Assembly: GCA_029547805.1 (NCBI GenBank)
Contig: JAKPOP010000010.1
Coordinates: 459,675-523,674, forward strand
Length of the DNA: 64,000 nucleotides
From: Deltaproteobacteria bacterium
GTDB lineage: Bacteria > Myxococcota_A > UBA9042 > DTJE01
Direction: 5' to 3'
The notes beneath the pieces are model-generated. The model did not search any database. It saw only the letters and a program-made list of their open reading frames with translations, and was not told the origin of the DNA. The first letter of the stretch is position 1, and the number at the start of each line of letters is the position of its first letter. Below are positions 25,891 to 36,002 of this stretch, one piece after another. A program made the translations under genes and the position numbers.

Positions 25891-26676
25891 TCACTGTGAC
25901 GGCAGGGGCCTCAGCAACCCACGGTCGATCAGCCCCTGGAAGTGACTCACCACGCTGGCCGCCAGGGTCCGGTCGCGTATCAGAAGCCCGAGTTCGATGT
26001 TTCTTTCCAACGCAGCCTCGGTGAGGTTGGCCGAGGTCACGAACACCGCTTCCTCATCGGCCACGACCGCCTTGGCGTGCAGAACGCCTCCTCGAGCCTC
26101 CAGGTCGAGGGCCCGGGGGTCGTAGAAGACCGCTGGACGCGCCATGCCAGGCCAGTCGGTTCCCCAGAATCGGTCCGCAAACTGGCGCACCAGGTGTTCG
26201 GTGGCCGTCGTGTCGCCGCGCCGGCGCTGGATGTTCAGCAGCAACGTCACACGGAGATCCGGCATCTCATCCATCCGCCGGGCCAGCACCTCGAAGGCCC
26301 TGGGGCCGTCAAAAAACACGAAGGTGCTCGCCCAGATGGAGCATCGGGCAGACCCAAGCAGTTCCTCGTAGACGCGGCGTGTATCGCGGGCGTGCAGACC
26401 CGGCACCTCGGGCCCCGACCACACCAGGTCAGGCCTCGGCGACCGAGAGGCTGCCTTTGCGAGGCTGCGAAGCCACATCGCAGCGACACGTCCCGAGACC
26501 CCGGTCCTGTCGAGGTCGGCCAGCGCCTCCAAGACCGTATCTGTTGCCCCCGTGCTCCCGAGCAACGATCGCAGGGAAGCCGGAGTGTACGGCGGGGACA
26601 ACAACCCTGATTCCAGGGCGGCCGCGAGCCGCTCGCAGAGATGTGGTGCCAGTTCGATCAGCCTGTCGATCATCAT
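25891..26676 (-). CDS. drmC: DISARM protein DrmC, phospholipase D-like
   Basis: DrmC is the phospholipase D-fold component found in both DISARM classes; its exact role is unsettled, and it is reported as dispensable in a studied system. It has 261 residues. One HKD motif is visible near residue 200 (HAKAVVAD, followed by TSANLTEAALERNIELGLLI). The upstream IWASTFVFFDGPRAFEVL and LRVTLLLNIQRR segments fit the first strands of a PLD domain. With a single HKD, an active enzyme would need a dimer. The start ATG overlaps the drmB stop as ATGA. It is the last gene of the operon. Confidence 0.88.
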   Translation of the reverse strand: MMIDRLIELAPHLCERLAAALESGLLSPPYTPASLRSLLGSTGATDTVLEALADLDRTGVSGRVAAMWLRSLAKAASRSPRPDLVWSGPEVPGLHARDTRRVYEELLGSARCSIWASTFVFFDGPRAFEVLARRMDEMPDLRVTLLLNIQRRRGDTTATEHLVRQFADRFWGTDWPGMARPAVFYDPRALDLEARGGVLHAKAVVADEEAVFVTSANLTEAALERNIELGLLIRDRTLAASVVSHFQGLIDRGLLRPLPSQ

Positions 26677-28466
26677 TCGTCCAGAAAGAATGCCGCGTCA
26701 GGAGTTCCGAGAACCGGCACCACCAGCGCGCGGTCAAGGTAGTCGTTACGCATCTCGCAGGAAGTCTCTGCGATCAGCGTGCAGGCGTGACAGGCGGCAC
26801 CGTGAAGCCAGCGATCCTCCATGCTGGTGCCTGCGTCGTGCTGAGCGCAGATCGGGTCATTCGAGCACAGCGTGCTGGTGCCCAGGGCGTGCGCCAGATG
26901 GTCTTCGAAGTAGCGAGCCTGCTGGACCAGACCACCAAGCGTTCCCTCGGCATCCGGGCTTCCCGTGTACAGCAGAATGCCGAAGCGCTTCCCTTCGGTG
27001 TCCACGTAGATCCGCTCGCGGATCGAACTTGCGGGATACCCGCATCGCATGGCAAGGGACTGGAGGATCAGGTGCGAGAGCGTGTGAAGAAGCACATAGG
27101 GCCCGCCGGGAAACGGCCGCTGGTTCTTTTGACTGGCTGTCCATCGATCGTGCCCGGACCGGAGACTGTCGAGGCGACGCTGAACCGCCGGACGTTCCAG
27201 CCAGCGTTGAACCGCTTCCGCGCGCAACTTCACGAACACGCCCTCGCCACGGTTTTCCACAGCGGGGAACCATGTCGGTTCGATGGCAATCTGCGCTCGC
27301 TCCACATCGGTCTCATACTCCCCCTGGATATCCGGCATCACGGCCTCCAGCCGAGTGAAGCCGATGAGCGCCATCACCTCTCGCAGCCGATGCAACTGGA
27401 TCACGGCCTCAATGCCGCCCCATCGCCCCGAGCGGCGCCACACCCGATCGGGCAGGAGGCGGGCGTGGAAGTTCGGGTCGACCGGTACGTCCTCACCGAA
27501 GCCTTCGGGCGCCGCGAGAATGGCATCGAGCTCGGCCTGCTTGACGGGACGCTCGGTCTGGGCGCCGCGCTTCCGCCTACCGATGGCCTCCAGGACTTCC
27601 TGATCGCTGAAGGAAGCAAGCCTCTCCGCGATCCTGGGCTTTCTCTTGATGAAGCGAAGGCCCGCAGCATCCTCGACGATCTGAAGGTCGTCCCAGAGGT
27701 CCGCCACGGCGGCGTCCACCGCACCGGAGCGCTCGGGCAGCGAGAGCACGCTCAAGACCTGCGGGAAATAGGCGTTGGACGCCGTGCGGATGAGGAGCCG
27801 GCTCGGTTGATTGCACTCCTCGACCGCGTCCTTGCCGAGCCAGGGCCGCGCCCCCCGACAGGTGCCAAGGGGGTTGTTCTCGAGGAGCGTCGCCTCGTAG
27901 AGGTTTCGCTGTTTGCCGCACTCGCAGCGGACGACCAGTTCCGCCAGGTCCCCGCTGGTCCCGCGCTCGTCAAGCCAGAGTTGTCGGCTGCATGTCTTGT
28001 CGGAACCGTGCACAAAGCCTTTCCAGTCGAGGTCGTCCACGTGTCCTTTGGGGCACGCCCGCACGAAGCGGGTGGCGACCACCGCCCGGCCATCGAAGCG
28101 GCCCTTCTCGTCGAGGGCCTTGCGATGCACCAGCCGGCGCGATCGCTCCCGGTTCTGGGAGCCACCCTCGTCCTGTACGATAAACCACTCGGGGAAGCGC
28201 CAGGCGCCGATGCCCCTTGCCGGCTCGCTGGGATCGCTCGGATCGGCCGGAGGAGCATAGAGCCGGGGAGACCGGACGCCGGTCATGACCTCGAGCCTGC
28301 GGGAAAGCCTTGGCTCGACGATTTCCTCCAAATCGCCTGGCTTCGGCCATGATGTCTCAAGCCCACCGACGATCGCTGAATGCGCGGGCAGGTCAATCAA
28401 CGCCCCAGGCCCGTAGGTGGTGATGACCTGGCTTCGCCGGACCTGGCCGTTCGCCTTGTGATTCAT
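26673..28466 (-). CDS. drmB: DISARM protein DrmB (DUF1998)
   Basis: Core DISARM subunit that, in described systems, partners the DrmA helicase and blocks incoming phage DNA. It has 597 residues. The opening RRSQVITTYGPGALIDLP is characteristic. Paired cysteines (RACPKGH, RCECGK) in the first half suggest a zinc ribbon. The DUF1998 region lies at about residues 455-580 (LLHTLSHLILQSLAMRCGYPASSIRERIY, then a Cys-rich HGAACHACTLIAETSC). It overlaps drmA upstream and drmC downstream by four bases each. Confidence 0.92.
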   Translation of the reverse strand: MNHKANGQVRRSQVITTYGPGALIDLPAHSAIVGGLETSWPKPGDLEEIVEPRLSRRLEVMTGVRSPRLYAPPADPSDPSEPARGIGAWRFPEWFIVQDEGGSQNRERSRRLVHRKALDEKGRFDGRAVVATRFVRACPKGHVDDLDWKGFVHGSDKTCSRQLWLDERGTSGDLAELVVRCECGKQRNLYEATLLENNPLGTCRGARPWLGKDAVEECNQPSRLLIRTASNAYFPQVLSVLSLPERSGAVDAAVADLWDDLQIVEDAAGLRFIKRKPRIAERLASFSDQEVLEAIGRRKRGAQTERPVKQAELDAILAAPEGFGEDVPVDPNFHARLLPDRVWRRSGRWGGIEAVIQLHRLREVMALIGFTRLEAVMPDIQGEYETDVERAQIAIEPTWFPAVENRGEGVFVKLRAEAVQRWLERPAVQRRLDSLRSGHDRWTASQKNQRPFPGGPYVLLHTLSHLILQSLAMRCGYPASSIRERIYVDTEGKRFGILLYTGSPDAEGTLGGLVQQARYFEDHLAHALGTSTLCSNDPICAQHDAGTSMEDRWLHGAACHACTLIAETSCEMRNDYLDRALVVPVLGTPDAAFFLDE

Positions 28467-31400
28467 GCGCGATCCTCCCCGGCGATCCTACTCAGATCCC
28501 TCAGAAAGAGATTGACCACGGGCTCCACGTCGCGGAGCGAACGATTGGCTCGGAACTTCCGGTGGTGTTCGGACTCGAAGTCCCGGTCCAGCATCTCCCG
28601 AAGGAGTGGTTTCGGTCCAGCCATCTCGTGCTTCTGGTATTGCATGGCCACGCCATTTGCCCTGTAGTCCTCGAAGACCTTGCGCCAGGAATCGAGCAGG
28701 TCCACGATCCGGTTCTGGACGCTCCGGAGACGCTCCTCCCGCTCCGCCTCGTCCGCGAAGGGCTGCTGGCGCACCCGTTCAAGGAACACCTCGACAAGTC
28801 GGCGCTCGAGCGCGGCGCGTACGTCCCCGATCCGCTCGACCCCCCGCGGCGGCGTGAGTTCGGGCTGGGTGTGTCGCGCGAGGCCCACCAGAGCGCCGGC
28901 GAAACCACGGTCGAGTGCGCGGGCCGCGAATGGCGTGACGCTCCCGACCTCCACGGAGCGATAGAAGGTCTCGTGGTAGTGACGGAAGCGCTCATAGTGG
29001 GAGCGGTCGCGCGGTTTGTGAATGTTGAAGATCGTGACGACGAGGCCGGGGCGTGTATCGTCGCGGCCCACGCGGCTCGTGGCCTGGATGTACTCGGCAT
29101 GGCTCTTGGGCTGGCCGAACACGACCATGAGTCCCAACCTCGGGATGTCGAGTCCGACCGAGATCATGTTCGTTGCGAGCGCGCAGTCCACGTGGTGCTT
29201 GTCGTGATACGGTGCCTCGAGCCTGCGGCGCGCCTCGGCCACCTTGTCAGTGGTGACCCGCGAGGTCAGTTCCACCACCTCGGAAAACGTCTTGCGGTCG
29301 CAGAAGAGACCCGGCTCCTCGCCGATTCTTCGACGGGTGCTGTAGGCCTTCAGCGTGTTCTGGACCTCCTCTTCCAGAATGCGCCGCGCCCCGCCCAGTT
29401 CCCGCAGGGAGTTGAAATAGCCCACCACGGTCATGTACGGGTCGGCGGGGTTGGCCTGGTTGGCCTGCCCGCCCGCGTCGCGCCAGGCGCGCTCGGCCGC
29501 ACCCATGAGTGCAAGGTACGCATGGCGCATCACGACCTTGGGATTCCGACCCTGGGCGGCAACGCCGACGTAGAGGCGCGCCGGGACTTTTCCAGCAGGG
29601 ACGGTCCGGGCGAAGAAGGAGTCTCGGCGGTCCGGTCCGGGCGGCGGGAACACCTGCGTGAGCGGACGGGCAAAGAGGGCCTGGATCTGGTCCTGGGCCT
29701 GGCGCACGGTGGCAGTGGACGCGACGATCTTGGGCCTCACGGCCCGACCCTCGATCTCCCGCAGGCACAGCGCCTCGATCGGCGCCTCGTAGAGGCCGGC
29801 CATCGTGCCGAGCGGCCCTGATATCAGATGCAACTCGTCCTGGATCACAAGGTCCGGAGGAGACAGCGGTGCGGCGAGGCGCGCGCCCCGGCCGGGTTCG
29901 GCGGCCCCGTAGAAACCATCCCCATCGTGCCGATCCGCCCCCCCAAGCAGCAGACCAGCCTGTCCAACCCACGGAAGCGAGGCGAACTTGTCCACGGTGG
30001 CGATGAGAAAGGCCGGAAGTCGCCGGTAGATCGACTCGTCCACGGCGACGATGGGCAGCGCCTGATCACGAGAAAAGTCGCACTCTGGATTTGTGCAGAC
30101 GATGCGCAGTTCCCGGGGCTGGTCGTCGTTGGGCAACAATGCAAAGGACTCGGGCTCGAAGCGGGCACCGCACCACGGGCAGTTCTCGAGCGGGATCGGC
30201 GAAGGTTTCCCCTTCGGGTCTGCCTTGAACTGCCGCACCTTGACCCGGGCCGAGTCCGCCCGCTTTTCCCCCTTGCACCCGAGGATGTTCGGTGTGGCCC
30301 CCTTGCCGACCCACAGGCCGATCTCGAACGGCCATGCGCCGTAGCGCGCCGGGTCGCGCTTCCGTTCGAGTTCGAGGGCGCAGACGAGCCCGGCCGCGCG
30401 CCCGAGTTGATCGAGGGTCAGGAGCCGGAGCGTGTAGCGCATGATCACGCTGACGCCCGCCCCGGCGAGTCCCTGCTCCCCCGGGTGGCGCAGGCGCCGG
30501 ATCACCATCGCGAAGGCGGCGAGCCCCAGGTAGGCCTCGGTCTTGCCTCCGCCGGTTGGAAAGAAGAGCAGATCCACGGTGCGGCGGTGCGGGTCTCGCG
30601 GATCGACGATGCCGGGGAGGTTCAGGAGGAGGAACGCGATCTGGAAGGCGCGCCAGCGCGGAGTCTCGATCCCGAGGCGCTTCGAGAGCGCCCGGGCCAC
30701 GGCCCGGTTGGCCACGCGGAAGGCATCGAGGGCGTCCGGGTCCTCGGCAAGCACGTCAATCCCCCTCGCGATCCGGTTCGCCGCGACATTGGCCAGACGG
30801 AGAAGTTCCTCGGAGGTCTCTCGGTGCCTGTCTGAAAGCGAGACGACGGCGCGCCTCTGCTCCGCGATCCACGTGCGGTATGCCTCCACGAGGGGCGACA
30901 GCGCCGCCCTGGCCTCTTCGCCGTCGGCGAGAGCCCCCAGTTTCTCCATCGAGGTCTCCACACCGGGCACGTCCACCGTCTTCGTCTTTTCGACCTGGGC
31001 CTCCGGGATCCACGCGGTGCGGATCACGCGGCAGACACCGTCCTCCACCTCCCAGGCCGCCGAGACGCCGTGGCCGGTCGCATACTCCGGCGTGTCCGCG
31101 TAATGCAGGTCGGCCACTCGGTCGTCCCAGTTGTCGGCAAGCGCCCCGCGGGGGTCGGGTCGCGGTACGAAGGAATGATCGCACCGCACTTCGATCTCGG
31201 CCTGGAAGGCGTAGGCGCGATCGGGATTCTCCTGGTCGGGCGTACGGCGGTTGACCAGAAAGACCGAGACCGAACGGGTACCCGCCGGGATCAGTCCCGC
31301 CAGTTCCTTCCCTGCGACCGGCCGCTCGACGACGTAAATCTGGAGGCCGTCCGACCCGGTGACATCGCGCACGACCGGTTCGGACCGCCCATCGAGCGGG

Positions 31401-31861
31401 AGTGGGACGATGACCTCGCGCGGCGTCCGCTGCCAGACAGACATCGGCTTGCCGTCTTCGCCCTGGACCTCCACGGGCGCATAGTCACCCCACCGCACCG
31501 TCACATCAAGGGCGCCCGCCGCCTCGGGCACGAGGAAAGAGAGACCCATCGAGGAAGGGAAGTGGCCCTTCTTGGCGGCCTTGCGATCCTCGCCCGTTTC
31601 GTCGTCTGGGCCCGCCGATTCGGAGACCACCACGAAGTCGTCGTCCTCGTCGGGGTCGGCACCCTTCTCGGGGGCCGTGCCTGATGGGATGAGGAAGCCC
31701 GTCAGGTACCACTTCGATGGTCGCACCCAGCCCGGGAGCCTCTCTTCGGCGAACGCGTGTCCTGCCCAGGGCCCGACCAGGTCGAGCCGCAATGCCTCGA
31801 CGATGCGCTCGCGCGCCTCCACCGAGGTTCCAGGTGTCGTACTGCCCGGATCCCGCGTCAT
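28463..31861 (-). CDS. drmA: DISARM helicase DrmA
   Basis: Superfamily 2 helicase-like ATPase, the core nucleic-acid-binding subunit of DISARM. It has 1132 residues. Walker A (FPTGGGKTEAYLGL) lies near residue 435, the DEXH-type motif II (IQDELHLISG) near 674, STATVRQA as motif III, and the C-terminal helicase region ends with ATNMISVGLDIPRLGLM and QATSRVGRD (motifs V and VI). An acidic low-complexity stretch (DPDEDDDFVV) lies near residue 73. GGAGGAAG precedes the ATG. Twenty-one bases upstream ends a small ORF that overlaps drmMI. Confidence 0.93.
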   Translation of the reverse strand: MTRDPGSTTPGTSVEARERIVEALRLDLVGPWAGHAFAEERLPGWVRPSKWYLTGFLIPSGTAPEKGADPDEDDDFVVVSESAGPDDETGEDRKAAKKGHFPSSMGLSFLVPEAAGALDVTVRWGDYAPVEVQGEDGKPMSVWQRTPREVIVPLPLDGRSEPVVRDVTGSDGLQIYVVERPVAGKELAGLIPAGTRSVSVFLVNRRTPDQENPDRAYAFQAEIEVRCDHSFVPRPDPRGALADNWDDRVADLHYADTPEYATGHGVSAAWEVEDGVCRVIRTAWIPEAQVEKTKTVDVPGVETSMEKLGALADGEEARAALSPLVEAYRTWIAEQRRAVVSLSDRHRETSEELLRLANVAANRIARGIDVLAEDPDALDAFRVANRAVARALSKRLGIETPRWRAFQIAFLLLNLPGIVDPRDPHRRTVDLLFFPTGGGKTEAYLGLAAFAMVIRRLRHPGEQGLAGAGVSVIMRYTLRLLTLDQLGRAAGLVCALELERKRDPARYGAWPFEIGLWVGKGATPNILGCKGEKRADSARVKVRQFKADPKGKPSPIPLENCPWCGARFEPESFALLPNDDQPRELRIVCTNPECDFSRDQALPIVAVDESIYRRLPAFLIATVDKFASLPWVGQAGLLLGGADRHDGDGFYGAAEPGRGARLAAPLSPPDLVIQDELHLISGPLGTMAGLYEAPIEALCLREIEGRAVRPKIVASTATVRQAQDQIQALFARPLTQVFPPPGPDRRDSFFARTVPAGKVPARLYVGVAAQGRNPKVVMRHAYLALMGAAERAWRDAGGQANQANPADPYMTVVGYFNSLRELGGARRILEEEVQNTLKAYSTRRRIGEEPGLFCDRKTFSEVVELTSRVTTDKVAEARRRLEAPYHDKHHVDCALATNMISVGLDIPRLGLMVVFGQPKSHAEYIQATSRVGRDDTRPGLVVTIFNIHKPRDRSHYERFRHYHETFYRSVEVGSVTPFAARALDRGFAGALVGLARHTQPELTPPRGVERIGDVRAALERRLVEVFLERVRQQPFADEAEREERLRSVQNRIVDLLDSWRKVFEDYRANGVAMQYQKHEMAGPKPLLREMLDRDFESEHHRKFRANRSLRDVEPVVNLFLRDLSRIAGEDRA

Positions 31862-31882
31862 GGATGTTCTTCCTCCAAGTTC

Positions 31883-32020
31883 CTAAACGTACGGTGGTCC
31901 TGATGCCAGCATCTTCCCCACGAGGAAGCAGGATCCACCCGAACTCGCCTGTCCGGTGACCATGCCACTGAGGTCGGCCCCGTCCATGACGGGCACTCGT
32001 GCATGCGGGGACGGGGTCAT
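31883..32020 (-). CDS. Small ORF (45 aa) between drmMI and drmA, unknown
   Basis: A 45-codon frame begins with an ATG overlapping the drmMI stop codon (ATGA at 32020-32017) and ends with TAG at 31883, 21 bases before drmA. The predicted peptide runs MTPSPHARVPVMDGADLSGM, then a Gly/Ser stretch, then CFLVGKMLASGPPYV. It has no motif I recognise and no independent ribosome-binding site, so translation would depend on coupling. In an operon where every other junction is within 4 bases, the space is otherwise unexplained. It could be a real accessory peptide, a decayed gene, or just a spacer. Confidence 0.4.
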   Translation of the reverse strand: MTPSPHARVPVMDGADLSGMVTGQASSGGSCFLVGKMLASGPPYV

Positions 32021-35000
32021 AGCAGTTCCCCCTTGGTTGCCCCCTCGGCTGCCTTCTTTCCGTCGCGCCTGCCCGCCGCCGCGGCGCCGGAGCGGGACTC
32101 GGCGCGGGCGCGGTCGGCGTTGAGGTCGAGCAGGCGCGCGAGGACCTCGGCATGGACCTCGTCGGGCCAGCGGTAGCGCCAGGGCCTCTTCTTGTCGCCC
32201 CACTCCTCCTCGTCCACCTCGTAGTCGAGGAAGAAGTCGCAGTCGGTCGGGAGGTCGGTCCAGCCGTAGGCCTCGAGCACGGCCCGGTCCATCGCAGCAT
32301 GGAGTTCCCGGAGCCTCAGGATGCCGGGGTCGGTCTCGTTCGGGTCGTGGAAGCGGTTGTAGGTCTTCGTGAGGCCCTCGTTGTTCTTCACCATGAGGGC
32401 GGCGCGGAAGTCATAGTACGCCTTGCCGGCGGCTTCGAGGGCCGGGTGGGTCTCCCAGCCCTCGGGGAAGGGGAAGGTCTCGAAGCAGTCGGAGGGGGTG
32501 TAGCGAAGGTCGTCCTTCATGGACGACCCGAAGAAGCGCGCCCAGACCTCGTGCGGGCGGGCCTGGAGGGCGCAGAAGGCGGCGTGGGTGGGGAAGGGGA
32601 AGACAATCAGCGAGTCTGCGTAGACCATTGCCGCCGGCAGAAAGCTGACCGCCGCCTGTTGCCCAACGCGCGATATCACCAGCACCCGCTCCAGCCCCGC
32701 GATGGCGGCGTAGAGTTCCGGGCGTGCGTTCCAGTATTTCCACCACTCGTGCACCATCCGCGGGTACTTCTTTGCGTCCTTGGTGACCCGCTCCGGCTTC
32801 ACCTTCGCCTCGACGATCGCCATGAACTCCGGCCAGCGGCGGCGGCACTCCTCCTCGCTCCGCTCGCCGAAGTTGATGACATAGCGGTGGTGGGCGTGCG
32901 TCGGGCTCGTGTTCACCTCCTCGCCGCCGATGTAGGGGAAGATGACCTCGCGGTAGTCCGGGTGCTCGGCGAGGATCCGCTCCATCTCGGCGATCGGTGT
33001 CGCAACCCCCTTCGTGTCGGTGTCGTCGAAGGTGAAGCCCTGTCCGTAGATCTTCACGCCCTCGAATTGCTTACCCTTGTTCGCTAGGAGCCGCGTCGGG
33101 TCGGCGTGGCTGCCGCGGTGGAACAGGAACGCCGTGATCTTCGGCACCTCGCGGTCATCGAGGCGCTTCGGCCCAGGGAGGGCCCCCTTCATCACATGGA
33201 CGACGCTCACCACGACCGCGGCCATCCCGGGCCACTTGACGCGCTTCCTGACGGCGTAGATCTCGCCGCCGTGTTGGCAGATCCAGCGCAGTCCTCCGCC
33301 GCGCGTGTCGCCCTGGGCGATCGTGTTCGTGGCGATTAGGCCAAACGTCCCGTCCACGCGAAGTAACGCGAACGCGCGCCGGAAGAAATACGCCACGAGG
33401 TCGCAGCGGTTCTTGGCTTCCGGGTATGCGTCGTAGAGCCAGTCGCGGTACCGTTCACCCAGTTTTGTGGAGATGATCGTCCCACCCATGAACGGCGGAT
33501 TCCCCACGATCGCGTCGAACCCCGGGTTCTCGCGCTCGAAGACCTCCGGGAACTCGATCTCCCAGTGGAACGGTGCAAGCGGCGGGTCGGCGTGGCGGCG
33601 GTCCTCCAGGAAGGCACGGTAGCGATCGGCCACACCGCTCACCACCGCGTCCGCGAACTCCGCCCGCCTCCGCTCCCGATCCTTCGGCTTCTCCCCTTCG
33701 AAAAAGGCCGCGACAGCGAGGTCGCCCAAAAGCCGCACCTGGCCGATCTCGAACTGGGCCTTGTCCCATAGGCCGCGCAGGTCCGAAGCCCCCTCCCCCG
33801 CCTCGCGGATCTCCCGGCGCAGCGCGGACACCTTCTCCAGGTGCTCTCGCACGCGCATGGCCTCGAAGCCGGCCTGGAAGATCGGCGCATCCGTCTCCCA
33901 GTGGAAGGCTTCGATCTGCCGACGCGACAGGCCCACCAGCGAGTCCCCGTGCCGCAGCGCGTGGTCCACGAAGGTGAGCGGGTGGTCCTTGGCAAGCGTC
34001 ACGAGCCACAGCGACATCTTGGCCAGGTCCACGGCCACGGGATTGCGGTCCACTCCGTAGAGGCACCGCTGGGCGACCAGACGGCGCGCGTGGACCACCT
34101 CGTCCTCGTCGGGCGGGATCGCAGGCGCCTCGCGATGGGCGTGCCAGGACTCGATGAGGGCATCGGCAAGGTATCGGCAAGTCTCGACGAGAAACGCCCC
34201 GGACCCCATCGCCGGATCGCAGACCTTGAGGTCGAGAATCTGTTCGGGCCGCGGGGGCCGGCCGTCCGGTTCCCGCAGGCGCGCGAGGATGGGATCCAGG
34301 GTCGTGCGCACGATTGGCTCGGTAAGGGATCGAGGCGTGTAGTGCGATCCCGATCGGCGCCGCTCCTCGCTCGGCTGGAGGACCATCGCGCCCCGAGGCA
34401 TCAGGTCGGGCGTCGCGGCCTGGTCCACCAAGGACAGAAGCGCCGCGTGCAGGTCCTCGATCGTCATGGCCTCTTCGACGCGCCGCTTCACGGCATCGGT
34501 GGGCTTGCGGTCGGCGCGGTCCTGAATCCACTTCGCACGATTCGCCGCCGGCTCCGCGAGGAGCGCCTCCAAATCCACGGTCGCGGGCGCGCCGTGCCTC
34601 TTCTGCGAGCGAATCGCCACCGAGCGGCCGGTCGCGGTCTCCAGCCGAAACCCCATCATCGTCTCGTACACCGAGCCGATCTGCTCGACGTCGAGTGCCC
34701 GGTACGAGATGCGCTCGCCGTCCAGCACGAGGAGTTTCTCGAGGACGCGGTAGATCGTGCCGTCGGGGACGAGCGGGGGGGTGATCCGCTCGTGGTCCTG
34801 CCACGAGCCGCCGCGCCTCCCCTCGAGGAAGGGGAAGCGGTCGGGGTCGAAGAGCACGCCGCGGCGCCGCGGCAGTTGCATCCCAGGCGCTCGGGCGCCC
34901 TCATGAACCATGCGGAAGAGTGCCAGGAGTTGCGCCCAGGCCCCGTAGCGCTGGTCCATCGTGTCGGGGTGCAGCGCCGCGTCCTCGCGCAGCCGTTCAT

Positions 35001-36000
35001 GGAGCCCGGCAAGCGAGTAGGAACGCAGGAACGTCTCGTGATCGGGCAGCATCCCCCGCTCCTCGGCGTAGAGCAGGAAGACAAGGCGGAGGATGACGGT
35101 CAGGAGCGCGTGGTACACCTCGTTGGGCTCCTCGGCCAGTGTGTGCCGCAGAAGTTCGCCCCTTGATGCGTCGTGGGCGGCCTGGAAGCCCCGGAGGAGT
35201 TCGTAGAGGGCGTGGAGCACCTGCTCGGCAAGGCGCTCGCTCACCTCGTTCTGGAACTTGCGACTCTCGGCGAGGAGCGCGGCGAGGCGTTGATGGCGTG
35301 GAAGGGCCAGAAGCCGCCGCTCGCCGAGCAAGAGCCGCAGGGCCGCGCAGATGGGTCGGCCCATCGTCTGAACCATGTCGGCGACCTGGAAGTCGAGCCA
35401 GCCCGAAGACTCTCCGCGCGGTGCCGAGACGAGGCGCAGCGCCCGACCGTTCACCAGGAGGCCGGCCGGAACGCGCGTCTCGCGCAGGAGCCGCTCCATG
35501 CGGGAATGGGGGGGCAGATCGAGACGGCCGCCCGTCGGGCGGTCGAAATCCGCCGAAGGCTCCAGCACCTGCACGAGGAGCTGCCAGGGCGGGGCGCCCT
35601 CCTCGGGGTCGGGTTCCCGGACCGCGTAATCGGGCCGGAGGGTCTCGCCGATGTCAGGAAGCGGGACGTGCAACTCCGGTGGGATCAGGGCCTGCTCGAT
35701 GCCGGCGTATCCCTTTGGGGAGAAGGACCAGCCGAGGACCGATCGTGCGAAGGCGCGAAAGTCGCGGATGGAGGGCTCGGACTGCGCCTTGCCGCCGTAG
35801 GGCTGTTCGGTTTCGCGAATGCCGCCGGGGAGGTCGCCGCCCTCGAGAAAGTCGCGGAGCAAGTGCTGCCCCTCGGCGTCGCTCCGGTTCAGAATCGCCC
35901 CCGCGCGCACGAGCGCCGGGGCGGAGACGACGAGCCCGGTCGGCCGGACGAACCCGAGCCACTCAAGGTGCGCCAGGACGTGCGGGTCGAGTCTTGCCAT
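32017..36000 (-). CDS. drmMI: DISARM class 1 adenine-specific DNA methyltransferase DrmMI
   Basis: N6-adenine methyltransferase that marks host DNA as self in class 1 DISARM. It has 1327 residues, the size of large type IIG/BREX-like methylases. The S-adenosylmethionine motif DPAMGSGAF lies near residue 595, and the catalytic motif IV NPPF (DAIVGNPPFMGG) near 833. The C-terminal third carries an FGSSMKDDLRYTPSDCFETFPFP segment typical of the target-recognition side of such enzymes. The ATG is 2 bases after the drmD stop. The open frame continues another 298 codons upstream, antisense-like across drmD, which is a GC-skew artefact. Confidence 0.93.
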   Translation of the reverse strand: MARLDPHVLAHLEWLGFVRPTGLVVSAPALVRAGAILNRSDAEGQHLLRDFLEGGDLPGGIRETEQPYGGKAQSEPSIRDFRAFARSVLGWSFSPKGYAGIEQALIPPELHVPLPDIGETLRPDYAVREPDPEEGAPPWQLLVQVLEPSADFDRPTGGRLDLPPHSRMERLLRETRVPAGLLVNGRALRLVSAPRGESSGWLDFQVADMVQTMGRPICAALRLLLGERRLLALPRHQRLAALLAESRKFQNEVSERLAEQVLHALYELLRGFQAAHDASRGELLRHTLAEEPNEVYHALLTVILRLVFLLYAEERGMLPDHETFLRSYSLAGLHERLREDAALHPDTMDQRYGAWAQLLALFRMVHEGARAPGMQLPRRRGVLFDPDRFPFLEGRRGGSWQDHERITPPLVPDGTIYRVLEKLLVLDGERISYRALDVEQIGSVYETMMGFRLETATGRSVAIRSQKRHGAPATVDLEALLAEPAANRAKWIQDRADRKPTDAVKRRVEEAMTIEDLHAALLSLVDQAATPDLMPRGAMVLQPSEERRRSGSHYTPRSLTEPIVRTTLDPILARLREPDGRPPRPEQILDLKVCDPAMGSGAFLVETCRYLADALIESWHAHREAPAIPPDEDEVVHARRLVAQRCLYGVDRNPVAVDLAKMSLWLVTLAKDHPLTFVDHALRHGDSLVGLSRRQIEAFHWETDAPIFQAGFEAMRVREHLEKVSALRREIREAGEGASDLRGLWDKAQFEIGQVRLLGDLAVAAFFEGEKPKDRERRRAEFADAVVSGVADRYRAFLEDRRHADPPLAPFHWEIEFPEVFERENPGFDAIVGNPPFMGGTIISTKLGERYRDWLYDAYPEAKNRCDLVAYFFRRAFALLRVDGTFGLIATNTIAQGDTRGGGLRWICQHGGEIYAVRKRVKWPGMAAVVVSVVHVMKGALPGPKRLDDREVPKITAFLFHRGSHADPTRLLANKGKQFEGVKIYGQGFTFDDTDTKGVATPIAEMERILAEHPDYREVIFPYIGGEEVNTSPTHAHHRYVINFGERSEEECRRRWPEFMAIVEAKVKPERVTKDAKKYPRMVHEWWKYWNARPELYAAIAGLERVLVISRVGQQAAVSFLPAAMVYADSLIVFPFPTHAAFCALQARPHEVWARFFGSSMKDDLRYTPSDCFETFPFPEGWETHPALEAAGKAYYDFRAALMVKNNEGLTKTYNRFHDPNETDPGILRLRELHAAMDRAVLEAYGWTDLPTDCDFFLDYEVDEEEWGDKKRPWRYRWPDEVHAEVLARLLDLNADRARAESRSGAAAAGRRDGKKAAEGATKGELL

Positions 36001-36002
36001 GG

